From: Caballeronia jiangsuensis
GTDB taxonomy: Bacteria; Pseudomonadota; Gammaproteobacteria; Burkholderiales; Burkholderiaceae
NCBI GenBank assembly: GCA_000648925.1
Contig: JFHF01000031.1
Location: 1 to 64,000 of the forward strand
DNA: 64,000 nucleotides
Reading direction: 5' to 3'
In this document: in pieces, positions 8,401 through 17,227 of the stretch
How the letters are laid out: each line of letters starts with the position of its first letter
Numbering within the stretch: position 1 is the stretch's first letter
Translations under genes and position numbers: made by a program
Notes under the pieces: model-generated
Database searches by the model: none
The model's input: only the letters and a program-made list of their open reading frames with translations
What the model was told of the DNA's origin: nothing

Positions 8401-9978
8401 GTGAAACGAGGGTTACACAAGCTCGTCGGCCTGGCGCTCGTCGTTCTTCTGTCATGGCCCGATACATCGCATTACTTTGCGCAGGGGGTCATCACGAGCG
8501 CACCGTGGACCGGAACGTGGTCGGCCGCGCCTGACGTCACGGCGGATCCCGGCTTCAACAACCAGACGATTCGCCACGTCGTGCATACGAGCATCGGCGG
8601 CACGGCGGCGCGCCTGACGTTTTCCAATCTGTTCGGCTCGCAGCCGGTCACGCTCGGCGACGTGCACATCGCGCGGCGGGCGAGCGGGGCGCGGACGATC
8701 GCAGGCACCGATCGCGCCGCGACCTTCAACGGCCAGCCCTATGTGACGATTCCGGCGGGCGGCACGGTGCAGACCGACGCCGTCCCGTTTCAGGTGCCGG
8801 CACTCGCCGATATCGCCGTGAGCTTCCATATTCCGTCGCAGACGCAGCCGGGGGCGACCGGCCACATCGAGGGCTTGCAGGACAACTGGATCGCGCCGGG
8901 CGACGTCAGCGCGGACCCGGCGTTCGCGGGCGGCGTCGTGAACGCGGCGGGCGAGCAGTCGTACTATTTCCTCACCAATGTCGATGTGATGAACGCCGCG
9001 GCGACGGGCGCGGTAGTCACGTTCGGCGCGTCGATCACGGACGGGTTTTCATCGACGCCCAACACGAACCGGCGCTGGCCGAACCGGCTCGCGGAGCGGC
9101 TGATCCGCTCGGGCATGACGGTCGGCGTGCTGAATCAGGGCATCAGCGGAAACGATTTCTTCACGGACGGTTCGGGCCAGGCCGGACTGAAGCGCTTCGC
9201 CCGCGACGTGCTCGGGCAGCCCAACGTGAAGTGGGTCATCGTCTCCGATGACGCGGTGAACAATCTCATCAGCGGCAATCCGCCGAGCGCGCAGCAGCTC
9301 ATCGGCGCGTATCAGCAACTGGTCCAGCAAACGAGCGCCGCGAAAGTGGGCCTGATCTGTTCGACGCTCACGCCTTTTCAGGGCCTGGACGAGTGGACGC
9401 CCGAAATCGAGAACACGCGTCAGACGGTGAATGCCTACCTGCGCACCAAGGAAAGCGGTTGCGACGCCGTGCTCGATCAGGCTGCGGCGCTAGGCAATCC
9501 GTTGGGCTCGACCGATTCCACCGCGTACGCGCGCGCCTACAACAGCGGCGACGATCTGCATCCGGACGATGCCGGCATGTTGGCGATCGCCAATGCCGTC
9601 GATCTGTCCTGGTTCGCCGCGCTGCCGCCGGTCAACGCACCGACGGCGTGCGGACGTATCGCGATGGGCGAGGGCTTTGGCGTCGGCGGATCGGTCGCGG
9701 CGTGCGGCGCAAGTGTGCAAGTGAGCTTGCAGGGCGACGGTTATCTCGTCGCCGTGAGGAATGGCCAGACGATCTGGTCATCGCGCGTGAGCGGCACGCC
9801 GGGCGTCGAAGTCCGCATGCTGGAGGACGGCAATCTGGTGATGTACGACAGCAACGGCGCGATGGTCTGGCAGACGCACACGTCGGGCAATCCGGGCGCC
9901 TATGCGAATATCCTTCCGAACGGATATCTCGTCATATTCTCGGCGCGCGGCACGGCGCTGTGGTCGAGCGAGGGATGA
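8401..9978 (+). CDS. Secreted GDSL/SGNH-family hydrolase with C-terminal bulb-type lectin domain
   Basis: 525-residue exported protein: an N-terminal hydrophobic signal segment, an N-terminal beta region, an SGNH hydrolase domain (about 200-400) and a lectin-like C-terminus. Block I reads TFGASITDG, keeping nucleophile Ser211 but with Ala for the usual Asp of GDS; block II is NQGISGN; block III reads AVNN instead of GxND; block V DDLHP keeps Asp384 and His387. Three degenerate bulb-lectin repeats follow (QGDGYLVAV, LEDGNLVMY, LPNGYLVIF, each ending in a Trp motif). GTG start with GGGAGG upstream. Probable esterase or sugar deacetylase anchored to glycans; the substrate cannot be told. Confidence 0.85.
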   Translation: MKRGLHKLVGLALVVLLSWPDTSHYFAQGVITSAPWTGTWSAAPDVTADPGFNNQTIRHVVHTSIGGTAARLTFSNLFGSQPVTLGDVHIARRASGARTIAGTDRAATFNGQPYVTIPAGGTVQTDAVPFQVPALADIAVSFHIPSQTQPGATGHIEGLQDNWIAPGDVSADPAFAGGVVNAAGEQSYYFLTNVDVMNAAATGAVVTFGASITDGFSSTPNTNRRWPNRLAERLIRSGMTVGVLNQGISGNDFFTDGSGQAGLKRFARDVLGQPNVKWVIVSDDAVNNLISGNPPSAQQLIGAYQQLVQQTSAAKVGLICSTLTPFQGLDEWTPEIENTRQTVNAYLRTKESGCDAVLDQAAALGNPLGSTDSTAYARAYNSGDDLHPDDAGMLAIANAVDLSWFAALPPVNAPTACGRIAMGEGFGVGGSVAACGASVQVSLQGDGYLVAVRNGQTIWSSRVSGTPGVEVRMLEDGNLVMYDSNGAMVWQTHTSGNPGAYANILPNGYLVIFSARGTALWSSEG

Positions 9979-9988
9979 GAAAAGCGTG

Positions 9989-10013
9989 CGGGCCGCGCGC
10001 GATGTGCGGCCCG
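9989..10013. terminator. Possible hairpin between convergent genes
   Basis: An 8-bp stem CGGGCCGC/GCGGCCCG sits between the convergent stop codons of the lectin-hydrolase and rhodanese genes. The T-run is weak on both strands, so its role as a terminator is only suggested by position. Confidence 0.35.
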
Positions 10014-10021
10014 AAAAGCGG

Positions 10022-10345
10022 TCAGTACGTGGGAACCGAAGGATCGACCTGACGCGACCATGCATCGATGCCGCCGTACAGGTTGAACGTCTTCGTGAAG
10101 CCGCGCGATTCGAGGAACATCGCGACCTGCGCGCTGCGCGCGCCGTGATGGCAGATGCAGACGATCTGCGCTTCGTCGTCGAGTTCTTCGCTGCGCGCGG
10201 GAATGTCGCGCATCGGAATCGTCACGATGTTATCCATCTTCGCCGTCTGGATTTCCCACGGCTCGCGCACGTCGAGCAGAACGGGAGCGGGGCGCGAGGC
10301 ATCCGCGAGCCACGCGGCGAGTTCGGGTGCGGTGAGGTTTTGCAT
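10022..10345 (-). CDS. Single-domain rhodanese-like protein
   Basis: A 107-residue single rhodanese domain, probably a cytoplasmic sulfurtransferase. It shows LLDVREPWE and the active loop CHHGARS, with candidate catalytic Cys65 and Arg70 (CxxGxR-type loop), then the GF...LYGGIDAW ending typical of the family. ATG 10345 is chosen because the conserved fold starts there; an in-frame ATG 14 codons upstream is possible. It lies 54 bases behind the Pcm-like methyltransferase on the same strand, so the two are probably co-transcribed. The sulfur acceptor is unknown. Confidence 0.88.
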   Translation of the reverse strand: MQNLTAPELAAWLADASRPAPVLLDVREPWEIQTAKMDNIVTIPMRDIPARSEELDDEAQIVCICHHGARSAQVAMFLESRGFTKTFNLYGGIDAWSRQVDPSVPTY

Positions 10346-10399
10346 GGAGATCCTGGCAAGACGCGCGAGGCCGGGCACGACCGGCATCGCGCTTTCAGC

Positions 10400-11053
10400 T
10401 TAGAACTTGAACAGCGACGGATGCACCGCGTTCTTCAGCGGCGCGACGAGCGTTTCGAACACGTCCGACACGCGGAACTGCTTTTCGTCGACGCGCGTGA
10501 TGATCTGCGCCTTCATGACGGGCGCCGCGCCGACGAACGCCGCGATGCGCCCGCCGATCTTCAGTTGCTCGAGAAATTCCTGCGGCATGACCGGCAGCCC
10601 GCCCGACACGCAGATCACGTCGTAAGGCGCGCCCTGATCCCAGCCGAGCGCGCCGTCGCCGGTGATCACGTCCACGTTCGTCACGCCGTTCGCGGCGAGG
10701 TTCTGCTTCGCGAAACCGGCGAGTTCGGGCGAGATTTCGACCGTCGTCACGCTGCGCCCGCGATGCGCGAGCAGCGCTGCCATGTAGCCCGAGCCGGTAC
10801 CGATTTCCAGCACGGTCTCGCCCTTGTGAACCGCGAGCTCCTGCAGGATGCGCGCTTCGACCTTGGGCGAGAGCATGCGCTCGCCGCCGGGCAGCGGAAC
10901 TTCGAGGTCCGCGAAAGCGATGTTGCGGTACGCGGCGGGAACGAAGTTCTCGCGCTTGACGATCGCGAGCAGGTTCAGCACGTCCTGGTCCAGCACTTCC
11001 CACGGACGAATCTGTTGCTCGATCATGTTGAAACGCGCTTGCTCGATGTTCAT
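10400..11053 (-). CDS. Protein-L-isoaspartate O-methyltransferase family protein
   Basis: 217-residue class I SAM-dependent methyltransferase of the Pcm family. The SAM motif VLEIGTGSGYMAALL lies at about residues 80-95, followed by the acidic VTTVEISPEL strand and ITGDGALGW. It opens with MNIEQARFNMIEQQIRPWEVLD, split here only by the short-quote rule as MNIEQARFNM then IEQQIRPWEV. This opening belongs to a Pcm subgroup common in proteobacteria, and true L-isoaspartyl repair activity is not certain for it. Same strand as the rhodanese gene downstream. Confidence 0.88.
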   Translation of the reverse strand: MNIEQARFNMIEQQIRPWEVLDQDVLNLLAIVKRENFVPAAYRNIAFADLEVPLPGGERMLSPKVEARILQELAVHKGETVLEIGTGSGYMAALLAHRGRSVTTVEISPELAGFAKQNLAANGVTNVDVITGDGALGWDQGAPYDVICVSGGLPVMPQEFLEQLKIGGRIAAFVGAAPVMKAQIITRVDEKQFRVSDVFETLVAPLKNAVHPSLFKF

Positions 11054-11178
11054 GTTCTATGTGCGTGATGGCGACCGGAGCGGGCTGCATCGCGGCCGGA
11101 TGCGGGGCTTGAAAACTATGCGATTGTAGCAAATGGACGCGTTTTCCCGCCCGTTTCGCGCGCGTGCCGGCGACGGAC

Positions 11179-11799
11179 CTAGTGCGGCAGACGGATATCG
11201 AACTTGAAGGTGATGAGCCGCGCGATCAGGATGAACGCCGTCGAAATCAGCACGTTGTAGATCGTGTCGACGTCGAGCCGCTCCAGCCCGAGATAGATCC
11301 AGCAGCCGGCGAACGCGCACACCGCGTAGGGGCGCGAGTCGCGCAGGATCAACGGAATTTCGTTGCAGAGCACGTCGCGCAGCACGCCGCCGAACACGCC
11401 GGTGATGACGCCCATCATCGTCGCGGTGAAGGCGGGCATCTGCGCATCGAGCGCGATCGAGGTGCCGGAGACGCTGAATAGGCCGAGCCCGATCGCATCG
11501 GTGATGAGCAGCGCGCGCTGGTCGAAAAGGCGCGACGTGACGCGCAGGAAGATGGGCGCGAAGATCGCCATCGCGAAGATGAGCAGCACGTAATCCTGAT
11601 GCTCGACCCAGTAGAACGGCCGGCGCGAGAGCAGCACGTCGCGCACCGTGCCGCCGCCGAACGCGGTGACGAGCGCGACGAGAAACGCGCCGACCGCGTC
11701 GAGCCTGCGCTTGCGCGCTTCGATGAGCCCGGAGAAGGCGTACGCGAATATCGCGAGCGCCTCCATGATGGTGATGGCGAGGGTGAGCCTAGGATGCAC
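11179..11799 (-). CDS. TRIC-type cation channel / UPF0126 membrane protein
   Basis: 206-residue inner-membrane protein with two repeated halves, each carrying a glycine-rich FGGGTVRDVLL or FGGVLRDVLC motif at the end of a hydrophobic helix. This duplicated GG-RD pattern is the mark of the TRIC/YicG family, thought to be trimeric monovalent-cation channels. Start is GTG 11799, overlapping the end of the upstream Smr gene by 11 bases, which implies coupled expression from the same minus-strand transcript. The physiological role in bacteria is not established. Confidence 0.88.
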   Translation of the reverse strand: MHPRLTLAITIMEALAIFAYAFSGLIEARKRRLDAVGAFLVALVTAFGGGTVRDVLLSRRPFYWVEHQDYVLLIFAMAIFAPIFLRVTSRLFDQRALLITDAIGLGLFSVSGTSIALDAQMPAFTATMMGVITGVFGGVLRDVLCNEIPLILRDSRPYAVCAFAGCWIYLGLERLDVDTIYNVLISTAFILIARLITFKFDIRLPH

Positions 11800-12616
11800 T
11801 GTCCGGCCCCGGATCGTGATTCCTGCCGAGACTCTTGTCCTGCGGATGGTTGTGATGGCGAGCCGCGCCGCTTGGCTGCAGCAGCACGAGCACCGCGCCC
11901 GCGCCGCCGTCGTGCGGGCGCGCCTGGCAAAACGCGATCACTTCCGACTTCTGCACGAGCCACGCGCGCACCTTGCCCTTGAGCACGGGCTCCTTGCCGA
12001 TCGAGCCGAGCCCCTTGCCGTGAATCACGCGCAGACACCGCAGCCCGCGCTTCACCGATTCGCGGATGAACTCCGCGAGCGCTTCGCGCGCTTCTTCGCG
12101 GCGCATGCCGTGCAGATCGAGCTGCGCCTGCACGATCCACGCGCCGCGCCTGAGCTTTCTCACGACTTCCTGGCTGATGCCGGGCCGCTGGAAGGACAGC
12201 GTTTCGTCGATGTCGAGCAGGCTTTCGGGATCGTATTCGTCGGAGAGCGCTTCCTGCAGCACGGCCTCTTCGTCGCGACGGCTTTGCAGCGGCACGGGCG
12301 GAGGCGGCACGCGCGTGATGGTCGAGCGCGGCGGCGTTTTGAGCGGTTCGACTTCGCCGATCGCGCGACGGAACTCGTCGGCATCGACGACGGCTTCGCG
12401 TTCGGCGCGCGCCGCCGCGACGCGTTGCACTTCGCGCTTCTCGGCGTCGGCTTTGAGTGCGCGCTTGAGCGTCGAAAGGCCCGACAGCCCGTCACGCTTC
12501 ACGGCGGCGGCGACGTCGCGCGCATCGACTGGCCCGGCCGGCGCGGGCGTGGCCGGTCGCGCCGCTTCTCTGCGCCGGACTTTCGGTTCGTTCGGGTGAG
12601 GGAGATTCTTCGGCAT
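11789..12616 (-). CDS. Smr-domain (MutS2 C-terminal-like) protein
   Basis: 275-residue protein with a charged, Pro/Arg-rich N-terminal half and a C-terminal Smr domain: LDLHGMRREEA (about residues 185-195) and VIHGKGLGS, the two signature loops of Smr nucleases, followed by FCQARPHDGGAGAV. Stand-alone Smr proteins cleave RNA or nick structured DNA in several bacteria; here the substrate is unknown. It begins 185 bases after trxB on the same strand, with a hairpin terminator between them, and overlaps the TRIC gene downstream. Confidence 0.88.
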   Translation of the reverse strand: MPKNLPHPNEPKVRRREAARPATPAPAGPVDARDVAAAVKRDGLSGLSTLKRALKADAEKREVQRVAAARAEREAVVDADEFRRAIGEVEPLKTPPRSTITRVPPPPVPLQSRRDEEAVLQEALSDEYDPESLLDIDETLSFQRPGISQEVVRKLRRGAWIVQAQLDLHGMRREEAREALAEFIRESVKRGLRCLRVIHGKGLGSIGKEPVLKGKVRAWLVQKSEVIAFCQARPHDGGAGAVLVLLQPSGAARHHNHPQDKSLGRNHDPGPDSAS

Positions 12617-12674
12617 CGTTCGGCCAGCGGAAATCGACAGAAATCAGGCTCGACGCGAGGCGCGCCTCGAATCG

Positions 12675-12709
12675 AAAACGGGCCGACGGCGTGAACCGTG
12701 GCCCGTTTT
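12675..12709 (-). terminator. Hairpin terminator after trxB
   Basis: A 10-bp perfect stem (12675-12684 AAAACGGGCC against 12700-12709) lies between trxB and the Smr gene. It is flanked by A on one side and T on the other, so it can act in both directions; on the minus strand it would end the trxB transcript. Confidence 0.75.
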
Positions 12710-12801
12710 TATCGCGAGTCAGCGCTATCGGACGCGCCAGAAGCGGACGAACTCCATTCTAGCGGTTCGCCGCGCTCGGCCGCGCCCGGATGGACGTCCG
12801 A

Positions 12802-13797
12802 TCAGCGATCCGCTTCGTGGCTCATCGAATGCGGCGTCGGCGTTTCGTCGATGGTCTCGAGATAGCGCTGCGCATCCAGCGCGGCCATGCAGCCCGTGCC
12901 CGCGCTCGTGATCGCCTGGCGATACACGTGATCCTGCACGTCGCCCGCCGCGAACACGCCGGGGATGCTCGTCGCGGTGGCGTCGCCGGTGGTGCCGCCC
13001 TTGGTGATGATGTAGCCGTTCTTCATCTCCAACTGGTTGACGAAGAGATCGGTGTTCGGCTTGTGGCCGATCGCGACGAACACGCCCTGCAGCGCGATAT
13101 CCGTGGTCTTGCCCGACTGCGTGTCTTTGATGCGCAGGCCGGTGACGCCGGAATTGTCGCCGGTGACTTCGTCGAGCACGTGATTCCACTTGATATCGAC
13201 GATGCCTTCCTTTTCCTTCGCGAGCAGCCGGTCGATGAGGATAGGCTCGGCGCGGAACTTGTCGCGGCGATGCACGACCGTCACTTTCTTCGCGATGCCC
13301 GCGAGATAGATCGCTTCCTCGACGGCCGTATTGCCGCCGCCGATCACCGCGACTTCACCGTTGCGATAGAAGAAGCCGTCGCAGGTGGCGCAAGCCGACA
13401 CGCCCTTGCCCATGAACGCTTCTTCCGACGGAACGCCGAGATATTGCGCCGATGCGCCCGTCGCGATGACGAGCGAATCGCAGGTGTACTCGCCCGAATC
13501 GCCGATGAGCCGGAAGGGGCGCTCGTTGAGCTTCGCGGTGTGGATGTGATCGAACACGATCTCGGTGTTGAAGCGGCGCGCGTGCTCTTCGAAACGCTGC
13601 ATCAGTTCCGGGCCCTGCACGCCCGACGGGTCCGCCGGCCAGTTCTCGACGTCCGTGGTGGTCATCAGCTGGCCGCCTTGCGCGAGGCCGGTGATGAGCA
13701 GCGGCGACAGGTTCGCGCGCGCGGCGTACACAGCGGCGGAGTAGCCGGCGGGGCCGGAACCGAGAATCAGCACTTTGGCGTGTTTGGGCGAAGACAT
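12802..13797 (-). CDS. trxB: Thioredoxin reductase
   Basis: 331-residue flavoprotein that passes electrons from NADPH to thioredoxin in the cytoplasm. It shows the FAD loop GSGPAG (13-18), the redox-active CATC disulfide (Cys136, Cys139), the NADPH loop GGGNTA (153-158) and the late GVFAAGDVQD FAD motif. The ATG at 13797 fits the family N-terminus. It diverges from ftsK over 361 bases, the usual neighbour in Burkholderiaceae, and is followed by a hairpin terminator. Confidence 0.96.
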   Translation of the reverse strand: MSSPKHAKVLILGSGPAGYSAAVYAARANLSPLLITGLAQGGQLMTTTDVENWPADPSGVQGPELMQRFEEHARRFNTEIVFDHIHTAKLNERPFRLIGDSGEYTCDSLVIATGASAQYLGVPSEEAFMGKGVSACATCDGFFYRNGEVAVIGGGNTAVEEAIYLAGIAKKVTVVHRRDKFRAEPILIDRLLAKEKEGIVDIKWNHVLDEVTGDNSGVTGLRIKDTQSGKTTDIALQGVFVAIGHKPNTDLFVNQLEMKNGYIITKGGTTGDATATSIPGVFAAGDVQDHVYRQAITSAGTGCMAALDAQRYLETIDETPTPHSMSHEADR

Positions 13798-14158
13798 GAT
13801 GATGGTCCGTTATTGATGGTCGGCTCGGAAGTACGCGTGGCCTGCAATGCAGCGATATCGACGCCGCTCGTGGCCGGAGAATGCGCGCGACGCTCCCGAT
13901 TATCCAAATTTAGGTGCAAAAAGGGGATTATAAAGGCCGCTGGAAAAGCCTTCCCGAGTGAACCTTTCAATCGGTTTGATAGCCGTGGACAGCGAGGACC
14001 GCCGCATGACTTGCTCGTGACGAGTGTTACAGGTTGCAAGAACGCGTCCGTTTTGCGCCTTTCACCGCAATGCAGCGTTTACAATAGGCCACCGTTCCAT
14101 GCGGTCCTTGCGTAGAGGCGTGAGCCGCAAAAAAGCGACACAAAGCGACACCGAATCA
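13798..14158. other. Divergent intergenic region trxB/ftsK
   Basis: This 361-base gap carries the promoters for trxB and ftsK. A TACAAT hexamer at 14090-14095 could be a -10 element for ftsK, but I see no good -35 at the right distance. The ftsK frame is open back to 14024, without convincing coding character before ATG 14159. Confidence 0.4.
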
Positions 14159-16486
14159 ATGGCCAAAGCTACCTATTCCGCGAGCCCGCAGGCGTTGCCG
14201 CACCGCATGTCGCGGCTCTTCACCGAAATTCGCTGGATTCTCCAGGTCGCGCTCGGACTGTTCCTCGTGATGGCGCTCCTTTCGTACAGCCGCAAGGATC
14301 CGAGCTGGACCCACGCGGTGAGCGTCGATCGCATCGGGAACTGGGCGGGGCGCGTCGGCGCGTACACGTCCGATATCCTGCTGCTCGTCTTCGGGCTGTC
14401 TTCCTACTGGCTGGTCGTGCTGCTCGCGCGGCGCATCGTCGCGAATTACCGGCGTCTCATTCAGCACACGACGCAGCCGCCCGCCGTCGATGAAGACGCG
14501 CCGCGCGACCGCACCTGGCTCGCCGAAGCGTTCGCGTTCGTGCTCGTGCTGCTCGCGAGCGACGGCATCGAGGCGCTGCGCATGTGGTCGCTCAAGGTGC
14601 AGTTGCCGCGTGCGCCGGGCGGCGTCGTCGGCGATGTCGTCGCGCGGCATGTTTCGCATGCGCTCGGCTTCACGGGCGCGACTTTGTTCTTCTTGATCGC
14701 GCTCGCGATCGGCCTGTCGCTCTATTTCCGTTTCTCGTGGCTGTCCGTGTGCGAGAAGCTCGGCGACGGCATTCTCAACGCGATCACCGGCGCGCAACTG
14801 CGCCGCGAAGCGGGACGCGACCGCAAGCTCGGCGAAGCGGCCGCGGTCAAGCGCGAAGACAAGGTCGTGCGTTCGCGCGAGAAGAGCGAGGATCACGAAC
14901 CGGTGATGATCGTGCCCGCGGCGCCCGCGCCCGCGCGTTCCGAACGCGCCGAGAAGGAAAAGCAGGTGCCGCTCTTCAAGGATTTGCCGGGCGATTCCAC
15001 GTTGCCGCCGCTCGCCTTGCTCGATGCGCCGCCGAAGGTCCAGGAAACCATCGCCGCCGATACGCTCGAATACACGTCGCGGCTCATCGAAAAGAAGCTG
15101 AAGGACTTCGGCGTCGAGGTGAGCGTGATCGCCGCGTATCCGGGGCCGGTCGTCACGCGCTATGAAATCGAGCCCGCGACGGGCGTGAAGGGCAGCCAGA
15201 TCGTCGGTCTCGGCAAGGATCTCGCGCGCTCGCTGTCGCTCGTGTCGATTCGCGTCGTCGAGACGATTCCGGGCAAGAACTACATGGCGCTCGAATTGCC
15301 GAACCAGCGCCGTCAGACGGTCAAGCTCTCCGAGATTCTCGGCTCCGAGGTCTATGCGAACGGCGCGTCGCCGCTGACGATGGGCCTCGGCAAGGACATC
15401 GGCGGCAATCCGGTCTGCGCGGATCTCGCGAAGATGCCGCACTTGCTGGTCGCGGGCACGACGGGCTCGGGCAAGTCGGTCGGCATCAACGCAATGATCC
15501 TTTCGCTGCTCTACAAGGCGAGCGCGGATCAGGTGCGCCTGATTCTCATCGACCCGAAGATGCTCGAAATGAGCGTCTACGAAGGCATTCCTCATTTGCT
15601 GTGCCCGGTCGTGACGGACATGCGGCAGGCCGGCCATGCGCTCAACTGGGCGGTCGCCGAGATGGAGCGCCGCTACAAGCTGATGAGCAAGATGGGCGTG
15701 CGCAATCTCGCGAGCTTCAACACGAAGATCGATGAAGCGAAGAAGCGCGACGAAAAGATTCCGAATCCGTTCAGCCTCACACCCGACGATCCCGAGCCGC
15801 TCACGCGCCTGCCGAATATCGTCGTGGTGATCGACGAGCTCGCCGACCTGATGATGGTCGTCGGCAAGAAGGTCGAAGAGCTGATCGCGCGGATCGCGCA
15901 GAAGGCACGCGCGGCGGGCATCCATTTGATCCTCGCGACGCAGCGTCCTTCGGTCGACGTGATCACCGGCCTCATCAAGGCGAACGTGCCGACGCGCATG
16001 GCGTTCCAGGTGTCGTCGAAGATCGATTCGCGCACGATTCTCGACCAGCAGGGCGCCGAATCGCTGCTCGGCATGGGCGACATGCTCTATCTGCCGCCGG
16101 GCTCCGGGCTGCCCGTGCGCGTGCACGGCGCGTTCGTGTCGGACGAGGAAGTGCATCGCGTGGTCGACAAACTGAAGGAGCACGGCGAGCCGAACTATAT
16201 CGAGGGCATTCTCGAAGGCGGCCTCGCCGGCGACGGCGACGAAGGCTCGGCGGGCGCGGCAGGAACCGGCGGCGCCGACGGCGAGTCCGATCCCTTATAC
16301 GATCAGGCGGTCGAGGTCGTGATCAAGAACCGGCGCGCGTCGATCTCGCTCGTGCAGCGGCATTTGCGCATCGGGTACAACCGCGCGGCGCGTCTGCTCG
16401 AACAGATGGAAAACTCGGGGCTCGTGTCGGCAATGTCGTCGAACGGCAACCGCGAAATCCTGACGCCGGCGCGCGACGCGGAGTGA
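14159..16486 (+). CDS. ftsK: DNA translocase FtsK
   Basis: 775-residue septal DNA pump that clears and resolves chromosomes at division. The N-terminus has four to five membrane helices (about residues 20-190), then a short charged linker, the RecA-like motor with Walker A GTTGSGKS (433-440), Walker B VVVIDELADLMMV, and a C-terminal winged-helix gamma domain (DQAVEVVIKNRRASISLVQR, cut here at twenty residues) that reads KOPS sites. The linker is much shorter than in E. coli FtsK, as usual outside Enterobacteria. ATG 14159 is chosen because upstream codons lack family similarity. lolA follows 28 bases later. Confidence 0.95.
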   Translation: MAKATYSASPQALPHRMSRLFTEIRWILQVALGLFLVMALLSYSRKDPSWTHAVSVDRIGNWAGRVGAYTSDILLLVFGLSSYWLVVLLARRIVANYRRLIQHTTQPPAVDEDAPRDRTWLAEAFAFVLVLLASDGIEALRMWSLKVQLPRAPGGVVGDVVARHVSHALGFTGATLFFLIALAIGLSLYFRFSWLSVCEKLGDGILNAITGAQLRREAGRDRKLGEAAAVKREDKVVRSREKSEDHEPVMIVPAAPAPARSERAEKEKQVPLFKDLPGDSTLPPLALLDAPPKVQETIAADTLEYTSRLIEKKLKDFGVEVSVIAAYPGPVVTRYEIEPATGVKGSQIVGLGKDLARSLSLVSIRVVETIPGKNYMALELPNQRRQTVKLSEILGSEVYANGASPLTMGLGKDIGGNPVCADLAKMPHLLVAGTTGSGKSVGINAMILSLLYKASADQVRLILIDPKMLEMSVYEGIPHLLCPVVTDMRQAGHALNWAVAEMERRYKLMSKMGVRNLASFNTKIDEAKKRDEKIPNPFSLTPDDPEPLTRLPNIVVVIDELADLMMVVGKKVEELIARIAQKARAAGIHLILATQRPSVDVITGLIKANVPTRMAFQVSSKIDSRTILDQQGAESLLGMGDMLYLPPGSGLPVRVHGAFVSDEEVHRVVDKLKEHGEPNYIEGILEGGLAGDGDEGSAGAAGTGGADGESDPLYDQAVEVVIKNRRASISLVQRHLRIGYNRAARLLEQMENSGLVSAMSSNGNREILTPARDAE

Positions 16487-16514
16487 CGCGCGCGTCCAAA
16501 TGGAGAACATAACG

Positions 16515-17195
16515 ATGAAGCAATTTACGGGGAACCCGCTCACCAGGGCATTCGGTGCGGCGATCTTTTCGGCGACGATGCTGTTCGCATCGCATGCATT
16601 CGCGAGCGGCACGGAGCAACTGAAGGCGTTCGTGTCGCAAGTCCACGCGGCGCGCGGCGACTTCACCCAGCAGGAAATCAAGGCGCCCGGCAAGACCAAC
16701 AACGGCGCGACCTCGAACGCCATGCCGACCAAAGGTCAGACTTCCAGCGGCACCTTCATGTTCGCGCGGCCGGGCAAGTTCATCTGGTCGTATCAGAAGC
16801 CGTACGCGCAGATCCTCCAGGCCGACGGCGACAAGCTCTACGTCTACGACAAAGATCTGAATCAGGTCACCGTGCGCACGCTCGGCGGCGCGCTCGGCGC
16901 GAGCCCGGCGGCGATCCTCTTCGGCAGCAACGATCTGGAGAAGAACTTCAACCTGCGCGATGCGGGCGAGAAGGGCGGCATCGACTGGCTGGAACTCACG
17001 CCCAAGGCGAAGGACACGCAGTTCGAGACGGTCGGCATCGGCTTCAGGGACGGCAATCTGCAAGCGATGGAACTGCACGACGTGTTCGGCAACGTCACGC
17101 TGCTCACGTTCTCGAACATCCAGAAGAATCCGCCGATCAAGAGCGATACGTTCAAGTTCACCGTGCCGAAGGGCGCGGACGTGATCAACGGCTGA
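16515..17195 (+). CDS. lolA: Outer-membrane lipoprotein carrier LolA
   Basis: 226-residue periplasmic chaperone that ferries lipoproteins from LolCDE to LolB. An N-terminal signal peptide (MKQFTGNPLTR then a hydrophobic core ending AFASG) precedes the LolA beta-barrel fold with ARGDFTQQE, GTFMFARPGKFIWSY and IGFRDGNLQAMELHD. ATG 16515 is preferred to ATG 16500 because GGAG at 16502-16505 is well spaced and the signal peptide starts with a positive charge. It sits directly behind ftsK, a conserved pairing, and ends at a strong terminator. Confidence 0.94.
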   Translation: MKQFTGNPLTRAFGAAIFSATMLFASHAFASGTEQLKAFVSQVHAARGDFTQQEIKAPGKTNNGATSNAMPTKGQTSSGTFMFARPGKFIWSYQKPYAQILQADGDKLYVYDKDLNQVTVRTLGGALGASPAAILFGSNDLEKNFNLRDAGEKGGIDWLELTPKAKDTQFETVGIGFRDGNLQAMELHDVFGNVTLLTFSNIQKNPPIKSDTFKFTVPKGADVING

Positions 17196-17199
17196 TCCG

Positions 17200-17227
17200 A
17201 AAAGGGCGCGACGAAAGCGCCCTTTTT
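17200..17227 (+). terminator. Rho-independent terminator after lolA
   Basis: A 10-bp stem (17200-17209 AAAAGGGCGC against its complement at 17217-17226) with a loop of seven bases and a T5 tail immediately follows lolA. Because it lies at the 3' end of the minus-strand LysR gene too, it may serve both. Confidence 0.9.
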
